From Protoeuglena noctilucae (lineage: Eukaryota; Chlorophyta; Pedinophyceae; Marsupiomonadales; Marsupiomonadaceae): 64,000 nucleotides of DNA. The stretch is taken from positions 1,054,001 through 1,118,000 of the forward strand of contig OY253672.1 in NCBI GenBank assembly GCA_958009085.1, in the 5' to 3' direction. Below, piece by piece: positions 55,516 through 64,000 of this stretch; position 1 is the stretch's first letter; every line of letters begins with the position of its first letter. Position numbers and translations under genes: made by a program. The notes below the pieces were generated by a model. It did no database searches and was not told the origin of the DNA. It saw only the letters and a list, made by a program, of their open reading frames with translations.

Positions 55516-58500
55516 ATGCCGCGCAAGAGGTCTGGGTACATAGACAAGAAGAAGAGCACCTCGTACGCGCTGCTGGCGGGGGATGGCGACCATGGGTCGC
55601 GCGTTCTCCATCCCATCAAGCGCGGCGGACGGTGAGCCGGGCGGGCCGACTGTTCTCTCTATCGTGGTGCTGGGTTGCTCTGGCGCAAGGGCTCAAGCCG
55701 CCTCGCGGTTTCCGTCCACCACCCGGTTTAGGGTTGCCGGTGCATGGCCAGCCGCAGCGACTGGTGGCCGCCGCGCTGCCTTACGATTACATTGGCCTCT
55801 AGTTTGTCTGTCTCCCGTCCACATGCGCACCCCTCAGCAACGGTGCGCGACCCGCTGGAGCCGCTTGACCCGACCATCGCAGGTGGATTGACGGCGACGA
55901 GGCTCTGGACCATTTCCCCCAGGAGGACGGCCCGCGCGACGACCACGATGACTTTGACCGGTGGATCCAAGCGTCCATCCACCCCTCGGAGCGGCAGCGT
56001 GCGAGGGAGGAGGCGGCGCGGGCGGCGCGGGCTGGGTGAGTTTCCTCGCGCGCCCCGAAGAAAGGCTCCCTATCTTATTGCGCATTTCGTCGACAACAAC
56101 ATGTTTTACATGCCTGTGAATACGATGGGCCCCTCTCAGGGCCAGGGCGCTGTTGGGAGGCGATGGCGACGCCCCAGGCGAGTACGGCGAGGAGTTCGAG
56201 GCCAAGCGGCGTGAGATCCTTGCGTTAGGGCTTCCGGACGATGGGTACGACTACACTCAGCATTTGCGCACCATGACGGTCTTCGCGGGGGACGAGTCGT
56301 CTAGCGAGGAGGAGGAGGAGGGGAAGCTCGTGTTGGGGGAGCGCAGGAAGCGGGAGGAGGGGCAGGTGCGGGCGGACGCTGGACATCCGAGATGCCGCTG
56401 ATCTGGCCAGCTTCGTGCGGCTCTGTGTCCCGCGACGCACCCCTATGGGTCCCTCCCATGCACCCCCCCGCCCCACCCATGCGCCTCGCAGGACCGGAGG
56501 GACGGCGCCGTCGTGTTTGTGGAGGCCCCCGCGGCGCCTTCTCGCGTGGACGACCGCGCTCTGTTCAACGCCCGGCACCTGCGCGTGGACCGCGGGGCCC
56601 GGGATGACGATGAGGCGGAGGAGCGCGTGGACGCCGTCAGCGCGTTTGCGCGGCCAGGTGGGCTGTGCTTCAGAAGCCTGAGCCTCAGCTTGACCCTTAA
56701 CACCTCATCGCTTGCTTGCTTGTTTGCTTGCTTGCTTGGTGCGGGGTCAGTAGCACTGCAGCAGCTGTGGTGCGATGGGTGCCCGGTGGTGCTGCCCTGC
56801 AGTGGATGAGTTCAAGGGCTTCGCGGCGCGGGAGCTCGTGGAACTGGAGGAGGCGATGGCCCAGGCAGAGGTGGGTGGTGGTTGGAGTGAAGGGTAGCGA
56901 CGGACTGCAGATGCATGGATTCTGGCCTTGACCTGTGGAGTTGCCTGGCCCGCATCTCAGAAGCATTACCGAGCAATCGGTTTCGTTCGCAGGACGACGA
57001 GGGCGACGCGTCTTTCTTTGACGAGCTCGTGGTGCAGGCCTCCGCGCCACCGCCCCAGGGATCGTCTGAAGAGGGCGAGGAGGTGGGGAGCGAGTCGGGT
57101 GCGTCGTACTCTGACAAGAGCGAAGACGAGGAGGACGATGAGGAGGAGGGCGCTGAGGCGAACGGCAGGAGGCTCCCTTTCCAGGCGCAGAGGTATGTGC
57201 GGGTGTGTTTCGAAGGGTCGCGGTGTGCAAGTGGGCAGTGGGTGCGCGTGTTGGGTCGGGTTGCGCGGCTGGCGCTAGAGCCGCGCGCAAGCATGGCACA
57301 GTCGGCTGCATGCCATCACTGCGCCTGCCTTGGCCCACGCAGCGTGGCGTCGACTGCGTGGATGAAGCCGGCGCGCACCGACCGCAACGAGGCGCTCGAC
57401 CTGGTGGACGAGCGATTCGAGGCGATGGTCATCAAGGAGGTGCGTGCTGCTGTTAAAGAGAAGGGTCCTTGCCCTTTGGCTTCAGACCGTACCCGTTCAA
57501 CCGCCGCCTAAGACCCCTTTGCATCGAGAGCCTCGTCCCACCGCCGGTCCGCCTGGTCCCTGCAGTATTCGGAAGAGCAGTACGGGGACTTGGAGAGCGA
57601 CGAGGACGAGCGGGACCGAGCGCGTGGCCCGGGGCAGGTGTCGAGCCTCGCCCCGGCACTCGACGACTTCCTCGCCCAACACGTGGGGCCCAGTGCGAGA
57701 CAGCCCAAGGCGAGTCGATGCTGGCGCTCCCGTGGCGTGGAGCACGTCTGCTTAACACGAGAGTGGCTCACAGGCGGGGTGGCTGGTCGTTTGCTCACGG
57801 TCAGGATGCGCGCGAAGGATTGCGTCGTGTCGCTTGCAGGAGAAGCTGATTAGTGCGGCGGAGTGGTTCGCGCAGCAGGAGGAGATCGAGCGGGGGCGCA
57901 GGGCGAAGGGCAGGGGCGTCGATGGGGACAGCGACGACGCAGAGGGGGACGGGGAGGACGAAGGCGATGAGGGCCTGGGCCTCGCGGGGCCGGTGGCAGA
58001 GGGCCTGCCTGGGGGCTCGTCACCGGAGGCGAGCGAGGCGGGGGTGGAGTGGCTCAAGGAGGCGCACCGGCGGATGCAGGAAAACAGGGAGCGCGAGGAC
58101 GCGGCGGCCGCGCACGCAAAGACGAAGGAACTGGCCGAGCGCATGCAGGTGAGCGCGGGCGGTGGGTGGGTGGGAGGCATGCGGTGTGGAGGGTTGGAGA
58201 TGGCTTGAGGAGAATGGTTTGAGAGGGGTGGCTGTGAGGGAGAGTCTGCATGGGTGGGCGAAGGGACGTGCACAGGGGCGCGGGGTGCAACGTTAAGCCA
58301 CAGTGAAAGCGGCAGTCGTTGGACGAGCGTCTGGGCTTAAGTCCATCGCTTTGGCAACTGACTGGGTGCCGACAACAGTGTCTTTGCTTTCGTTTCTTAT
58401 ACAGGGGGAGGACGTGCAATTGGATGCGGAAGAAGACTGGGAGCACGCGGTGGGGAAGGGGTACCTGCGACCCACGGTGCGGAGCAAGTGGGACTGCGAG

Positions 58501-58902
58501 ACGGTCCTCTCTTTGCGGTCGAACCTGGACAACCACCCGGGGACGATCGACACGGGGCCGCGGGGCAAGATCACGCTGAGCGCCAAGACGGGGCTGCCGG
58601 TGGGGTTCGTGGGGGCGCGGCCGCTGGCGGAGGTGGCGGAGGGCTCTGAGGGGTCCGGGGAGGAGGGTTCCGAGGGCGGCTCGGGTGGCTCTGAGGGCGA
58701 CGTGCCAGTAAACGCGGGGCAGGCGCGGCCGCGCGGAGAGACGGCAGAGGAGCGCCGGGAGCGCAAGCGCGAGGTGAAGGAGGCGCGGCGGGAGGCGCGG
58801 ATGCGCAAGAAGGAAGTGAAGCAGGCGTTCGTGGGGGCAGAAAAGGAGGTGCAGCGGCGGCAGGCGCGGGGGGGGCACGGGGTCTCTGCCATGCGGCTGT
58901 GA
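55516..58902 (+). CDS. LTV1: LTV1, 40S ribosomal subunit assembly/export factor
   Basis: LTV1 binds the head of the pre-40S subunit with ENP1 and RPS3 and is released by CK1 phosphorylation. Ten exons (55516-55631, 55883-56035, 56146-56365, 56492-56657, 56803-56870, 56993-57192, 57343-57439, 57566-57709, 57840-58148, 58405-58902) sum to 1,971 nt and 656 residues. Family signatures: the start MPRKRSGYIDKKKSTSYALL, DDGYDYTQHLRTM, DASFFDELV, SVASTAWMKPARTDRNEAL, LDLVDERFEAMVIKEY, EEQYGD and the C-terminal KWDCETVLSLRSNLDNHPG then GKITLSAKTGLPVG. Acidic and Glu/Arg-rich stretches fill the middle, and the tail is basic coiled coil. The intron 57710-57839 has a GC donor. A possible extra small exon near 55800-55880 was not needed to keep frame. 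Confidence 0.95.
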
Positions 58903-59165
58903 GGGTGCGTTGCAGGGGCAGCGCAGCAGTGGCTTGTTGAAAGGAACGTTTCATGATGACATATGCAGTGTCGACGCATGGGGTGTTGGCGCACGAGGGC
59001 GCCTGCCAGGGAAAGTCGCGCTGGGTGACAACAGCTCAGCTGGTAGGAATGGGCAGCGCCGTCGCTCATAGGCACAGAATGTTGGAGCGCAGTCTATGCG
59101 CGCTGTACGGAACAGAAGCGAGTTGCTGACTGAAGTGTGCGGCTGGACTGAGGCTCTAAGGGACG

Positions 59166-59907
59166 TCATACTGGTAATGCCCTCGGGAGGCATCGGGTGA
59201 CCATGTCCATCACCCCGGGGTTCTCAAGAGCTGCCGAGGTGCGCTCCTTGTCCGCCAACTGCTTATTGACCTGGGCCGAACAGAGCGACTGATCGGTGGC
59301 ATCCGAGAGCTGATGAGGCAGCGTACCATGTGTGCCCTTTCAAGCCCCGCTCGCCTGGTCGTCCGTAGAGTGGCTCCCCGGCGCCACGACGACGTCGACC
59401 TTAAACCGCCTCGGCAGGCTGCGCTGGAGCTTGACGCGGATGCAGAGGCCGATCAGGGTCGCTGCGAGCAGTGCGCCGCGCTGGGGGTCTATCGCGGAAT
59501 AGAAGTGCCAGCAAGGCAGGTCAGGCACATCGCCACAGCCTCGCACCCATGCTGCAGTGGGAGACGGTGGGCGTGAACGTGACTCGCACCCAGCCCTTGG
59601 CGTCGTCCACGGCAATGTCCTTCTCCTTCACCACGTCGAGCTGCTCCAGCGTGTACGGATGCTCCGGGTCTTGTATGTCACGAATATGCTCGAAAACCTC
59701 CTGAGCGTCGATGGGTTCCTGCGTGGGGCGAGTGGCGAACGCCCAACTCATCCTCGCGTCGTGGCAGCGGAGCTGGAGCCTGCCCCGCCACCCCAGCCGT
59801 ACCCTTGCACTGCCGTCATCCTCAGCGCGTGCCTCCCTCGGGCGCCGGGACAGCGATGCGCGCTCGTGGACCACGGGGTTCGGGTTGATGAGCGCGCTGG
59901 CGTCCAT
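59166..59907 (-). CDS. AE7: AE7/CIAO2B, cytosolic Fe-S targeting factor (MIP18 family)
   Basis: This member of the CIA targeting complex (with MMS19 and CIAO1) delivers Fe-S clusters to nuclear and cytosolic enzymes such as DNA polymerases. Four exons (59803-59907, 59547-59718, 59355-59461, 59166-59270) sum to 489 nt and 162 residues, the usual family length. Landmarks: [66 protein letters not shown] with the reactive Cys, [38 protein letters not shown]. The intron 59271-59354 has a GC donor (cag|gcgagc). It is divergent from NDK with 224 bp between starts. Confidence 0.96.
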
Positions 59908-60131
59908 GGCCGCGCTGGCTCGTCGAGGGACGCGCTGTGCCCTTGTCACGCACGCGATAGCCACCAAGTGAACGCAGACGGCCACAAAGCGAAGGGATGA
60001 CCCGGCTTTTGGGGTTTGAAACTTGCCAGAGTTCGGCGTCGCCCCGCGGAGATCCCGGGCGCGTGCGGCTCCCTCGTCGCCATCCACCTGCTCGAATTCC
60101 CGCGTTGTATCGGAGCAGAGGCGCAGAGAAG

Positions 60132-61160
60132 ATGGAGCGCTCCTTCATCATGATCAAGCCCGACGGTGACGGCTGGGCGACGCCCCGGGGGCCGGCTTGC
60201 GTGGCCTGCGCGGCCGCAGGGACGGCCCGGGGCGCCTCATGATCGTTCGTGACTGCTTCGATGCCCGCAGGGGTCCAGCGTGGCCTCGTCGCGGAAATCA
60301 TCAAGCGCTTCGAGCAGAAGGGGTTCAAGCTGGTTGGTGAGCGGGGGCTGGTGGAATCCGGGTGCCTGCGGTCCCACGCGCGCAATGGTGTCATGTCCTT
60401 GCCCTGAGCGGGCCGCCACCCCCGGGATCCGACCGGTTGCGCGGCCCGCTGGTCCACGCACCCTTCGGCCCTGGCCCTCTCAGTCCGGGCCGCTTAAGGA
60501 AGTCCGGGTGCCTGGAGATCTCTCGTATGCATAAATTGCTTTCACCCGTTGCTGTGTGCGCGTCCCCCGTGCGCATGCGGTCCAACAGGGACCCTGCGAA
60601 AGTGCGGGGAGGAATCTGCCCCGTAGTCGCGGACGCTGACCCGCCTCGACGACCTCGCGCACGCAGCGATGAAGATGCAGGTGACCGGTGAGGCGCAGGC
60701 CAAGGCTCACTACGCCGACCTCGCGTCGCGTCCCTTCTTCGGCGCGCTGGTGGATTACATCTGCTCGGGCCCCGTGGTCGCCATGGTGTGGGAGGGCAAG
60801 GCGAGTTTGCCTGCCGGGGTTCCGCAGATCTCGGAGCTTGCGCCGCCGACGCCCTTGCCTCGTGCGCCACGATCTCCCGTGGATGTGCGCGGCCCCGGCG
60901 CGTGCCGCGCTGAGCAGCGGCTGCCTGGTGCTGGCCTGCAGGGTGTCGTGAAGACGGGCCGCGTCATCATCGGCGCGACGAACCCCGCCGACTCCGCCCC
61001 CGGCTCCATCCGCGGCGACTTCTGCATCGAGGTGGGCCGCAACATCATCCACGGCTCGGACGCGGTCGAGTCCGCCAACAAGGAGATTGCCCTGTGGTTC
61101 CCCGAGGGCATCTGCGAGTGGTCCCGCACCGTCGACTGCCAGATCTACGAGAAGCTCTGA
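60132..61160 (+). CDS. NDK: Nucleoside diphosphate kinase
   Basis: NDK transfers the gamma-phosphate of ATP to other NDPs through a phosphohistidine. Four exons (60132-60165, 60271-60336, 60667-60800, 60942-61160) sum to 453 nt and 150 residues, the normal size for the cytosolic type I enzyme, with no targeting peptide. Landmarks: [70 protein letters not shown], and [19 protein letters not shown] with the active-site His. It ends in the family's IYEKL-like tail. The intron 60801-60941 has a GC donor (aag|gcgagt). Confidence 0.97.
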
Positions 61161-61808
61161 ACAATTCGCTGACATGCGTCCACGTGCACGTCCACGTTGA
61201 ATTGCGTGAGCCAACCGAAGCAACCGGCCGCGAGGCCGACCATGAGAAGGAGCCTTATGATACAAGCGTGCAGGGTGGTATTGCGAACCGCACGGCGGGG
61301 TGTGCGAGTGCATATGTCTGGGTAGGTGCCAACCTGCTCCCGGCGCCACGCTGGACCTGCCGAACCCCGCAAATGTCCTGATGGCAGCAGAATGCGAGGG
61401 CCTGTGGGAGCCGATGCCCTCGATGCGCGGTCAGCAACCTCCTGGGTCTGACCTGACCCAGCCATCGGGAGGCGCGCAACAAGGCCCGAGAAGCGCGACC
61501 TATCCCCCCAGATCCCGCCATCGCGCATATATATCCCCCGTTCTTGACCTTGCGGACCGTCCCCGGCGCCAGAGACCCGCAAATAGCTGAGAAGCTTTTT
61601 CCGCCCCTTCTGTCCCCGCGACGCGGTCCCTCCACCCGCAAGTCCCAGCCAGATCGCGGCTTTTAGACGTGCTCTGTCTGTTGTAGACGACGGCGTCCCG
61701 AGGTCTCGCTCGCGCGAGAGCTGCTGTCGAGGTGCACGGGCGCTGCCGTCAAGGCTGGCGGCAACTTGGCGCCGCTCGCGTCGGGGACAGGGCGGCGGCG
61801 GGGAGACG
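61161..61808. other. Intergenic region with one TATA-like site
   Basis: This 648-base stretch separates NDK from the next plus-strand gene. A gcatatatat run near 61526-61536 is TATA-like and lies about 275 bases before the next ATG, which is plausible for a promoter of that gene. Nothing else was recognised. Confidence 0.35.
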
Positions 61809-63448
61809 ATGAAGCCCGGTGTCGGAAAGCCTCAAAAGGGCGTCTTGGGGAGCGCGCTGTCGTTCATGAGGGGCCGGACGAGCGCGGCGCTGTCCTTCAA
61901 CCAGGGATCTCCGACACGGGACCCTCGGCACGCCGCCGAGGCTCCTGCGCGCGAGATGGCATGGCATGGAACGGGAGATGCCGCTGATGATCGGTCGGAG
62001 GTCGTTGCGGAGGCCAGCAGCGCAGCGTCCGGCCCGGGTCTAGAAGCAGGGCATGCCCTGCGCGGCGGCACACGCTGGCCCCGGAGCGCCTCCGGCAGCC
62101 CGCCGACCACCGAGGTGGTTTCTGAGGAGCATCATGTATCGTCTGCGGTGGACGCGCTGCGTGCCCACCGGCCCCTCGCGGCCCGGGCCGCGCTGTCCAT
62201 CCGGCCCCTCACGGTGCAGGGATCGCCCGAGCCCAGGCTCCCCGACCGCTCCCGAGCCAAGCGCGACCTGCACCAGCTCGCCCTCGACGCATGCTCCCGC
62301 CGGAATCCACGCGAGGGACGCGGCGCGGTCGCGGAAGGGTGAGGATTTCAAAAGCCGCCCTCGACAGCTGGGCTCGCCGGCGACGCGCGCGATTTGCGTC
62401 ACGACCCCCGCCTGTTTCACGTCGCAGAGCTCTTCTCTCCGATGCGGCTGGAGCCTGGGCCGCTGCGAGCCATGGGGAGCGCACGAACAGCACCTCCTCG
62501 GACGTGCTTCGATCCAATGCTGAGAACTCTCTCCGCCTCAGGTGCGCAATTTTGCCTCGCGAATCTGCACCAGCTTCAAGTTTGCTGTCGGTTCGTCATC
62601 CTGAGGAGGTCCGCGTTCGCCTCGCTCGCTCGCAGGCACCACGACTCGCGCCCGCTCTTGTTTGCTCTGGACGAGGCGGAAGCCCTGCCAGCCACAGTAG
62701 AGATGCAGCTGGTGAGCCCGTGGGGATATGTCGTGTGGGATGCCAGACGACGCCAAGCGCTGGGAGCATTTGGGAGATGCGATTCGTTCCACGCATCCGC
62801 AGCCCGACGGGGACGACATGGCGGGCGTTAGGGCCCCCCCGCGGCGGCAGAGGTCCCCGACGCACACCCCGGCTCTCCAGCGTATGGGTATCTTGGACGA
62901 GGGGGCCGAGGGCAACCTGCCCAGCCCCGGGAGCCGCCCCAGCAACCGTGCGGACTGCTCGGGTGGGTGCCCGGGGTGCCATGGCAGGGCTGCCCTCCTG
63001 AGCGCGACGCGCGCACGCGGTGGCATTGCCTTGCCCCGCTTTCGCCGCAGCGTCGCTCGAGATCGGGTGGGAGGAGGTGCGTGGGACGGCGGCCAGCGAG
63101 GGCGTCCAGGGCTGGTCGCAGCACGACCGTCACGACTCTATCGACGGTTTCACGGCGGGCTTCCTGGATGAGGACCAGGCGCTGCTGGAGCGGGTGGTGC
63201 AGGGCCAGGGCATCGCCGAGGCTCGGCCTCACAAGCGCCACGGCAGCCTGGCACGGTCGGTGCTGGCGTCGGCCCAGCAGCCGCAGCACGAGCGGCTGCC
63301 CGGGGCTTTGGCGCCGATGTCTGACGCCATTCCCGTGCCGATTCGGGCACCCGCGGTGGAGGATGAGGAGCCCATCCTGTCGAGCCAACGCGAAGTCAAG
63401 CTCTCGGGGTCCCGGGTGAGGCGCGCCCTGTGCGCAGACGGGCCATGA
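61809..63448 (+). CDS. Unrecognised protein, multi-exon
   Basis: An ATG at 61809 opens MKPGVGKPQKGVLGSALSF. A plausible chain joins exon 1 (to about 62340) to 62541-62712, then 62748-62963 and 63051-63448, but one intron would be only about 35 bases, so the middle is doubtful. The last exon is the most protein-like: SLEIGWEEVRGTAASEGVQG, DSIDGFTAGFLDEDQALLER, PIPVPIRAP-type Pro/Val text (DAIPVPIRAPAVEDEEPIL). The rest is Ala/Arg/Ser-rich and looks disordered. I recognise no family. It is on the same strand as NDK. Confidence 0.5.
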
Positions 63449-63639
63449 GCAGCTGCGTGGCCCAGTCATCTCAACAGCATGTCGTGCCATGAATGCCCGC
63501 AGAGATTGAAGCGAGGGTCCGTGTTCATGGACCGCCTTCACGACTAGGTAGCACGGCGTGGGTGCAAGTCCACAAGACTCTGTTCACCAGGCTCATGCTG
63601 CTCTCGGCGCAAGCATCAATTGCGACGGGAGCGTGTCTG

Positions 63640-63824
63640 TCACGTACCACGGATCGGCTTGTCCCTTATCCATTTGGTGGCCACCCACTTGGTCCCTTGC
63701 CGCACTGGGCAGCCTCCATGCAGGGCATGGGGCTCGATCTCACCCGCCGGTGTCAGCGACCAGAACGCCAGCGCCCACCCTTTCCTCGGACGCACCAGGA
63801 GCCCGTGCTCGCAGCTCTGGTAGT
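63640..63824 (-). CDS. Prolyl 4-hydroxylase, last exon (gene runs off right edge)
   Basis: One exon of 185 nt, preceded on the minus strand by a cgcgcag acceptor, encodes YQSCEHGLLVRPRKGWALAF, then WSLTPAGEIEPHALHGGCPV, RQGTKWVATKWIRDKPI and a stop. This is the C-terminal end of the 2-oxoglutarate/Fe(II) prolyl 4-hydroxylase domain: the His of ALHGGCPV is the distal iron ligand and the Lys of GTKW binds 2-oxoglutarate. Plants and green algae use such enzymes for hydroxyproline in secreted glycoproteins. The upstream exons, including the HxD iron ligands, would lie to the right; 63825-64000 appears to be intron, possibly with part of another exon. Confidence 0.85.
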
Positions 63825-64000
63825 CTGCGCGCGCGGGACATGTGCAACTGTGACCCACGTGTTGCCAACGATGTGTGATGCAACGCTCCCTTGCATCGGG
63901 TGCATCCTTGGCCGCACCGAGCCGTGCGAGTTGAATGCGACTCGGGCGTAAAAGCCACACGAGCGGAACGCACCAGAGTAGTCGCGGTTGGCTTTGCCCT

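Noticed and set aside
59030-59110. A-box-like agctcagctggtagga suggesting a tRNA gene
   Set aside because: I could not form a full cloverleaf: no fitting acceptor stem, anticodon arm or GGTTCRA B box follows at the right distance.
1-64000. Transposons, retroelements, CRISPR arrays or viral insertions
   Set aside because: No reverse transcriptase, integrase, transposase, capsid or envelope motif, long terminal repeat or regularly spaced repeat array was seen on either strand.

Overview
The window is GC-rich, intron-dense nuclear DNA of a green alga, most like a trebouxiophyte (Chlorella/Auxenochlorella/Prototheca-type). The evidence is the mix of plant-type nuclear genes for plastid functions (a sulfate-binding protein of the chloroplast SulP type, a PHR2-type photolyase-like protein, a twin-arginine-signal lumenal FKBP, plant-type HISN3), short introns in nearly every gene, and short intergenic spaces. 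The species call is inference. I see no transposon, CRISPR array, rRNA or convincing tRNA gene.

Layout, left to right: AMP deaminase 3' part (+); a low-complexity stretch that may code on the minus strand; BDP1 (-) head-to-head with HISN3 (+); ATG13 (-); a small FAM32A-like gene (-) head-to-head with FHIT (+); sulfate-binding protein (-) head-to-head with a DUF89 damage-control phosphatase (+); PHR2-like (-) and an unrecognised long disordered-protein gene (+); SEN2 tRNA-splicing endonuclease (-) head-to-head with an FKBP (+); ABCC transporter (-); chalcone-isomerase-like (-); NADPH-cytochrome P450 reductase (-) head-to-head with PPT1 (+); membrane nucleotidyl cyclase (-); MAP kinase kinase (-); cytosolic-type valyl-tRNA synthetase with a GST-like N-terminus (-) head-to-head with LTV1 (+); AE7/CIAO2B (-) head-to-head with NDK (+); an unrecognised gene (+); and the last exon of a prolyl 4-hydroxylase (-) cut by the right edge.

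Most exon chains were solved by hand. For many genes the summed exon lengths are an exact multiple of three and the joined protein matches the family across every junction, so I trust most junctions to within a base or two. Some exons, especially first exons, remain uncertain and are flagged.

Two structural signals stand out. First, 16 introns in 9 genes begin with GC rather than GT, almost always as AG|GCGAG; that is about one in eight of the introns I modelled. Second, six of the seven AMP deaminase introns contain a direct copy of the neighbouring exon edge including its splice site, and the exon end next to the stop codon is also repeated downstream; the 5' end of the ABCC gene shows the same thing. 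This looks like introns created or remodelled by tandem duplication of exon edges.

The genes are general housekeeping: purine and histidine metabolism, RNA polymerase III transcription, tRNA splicing and charging, ribosome export, Fe-S delivery, autophagy, sulfate uptake and signalling. They do not form a pathway cluster; what unites them is an alternating divergent/convergent arrangement.
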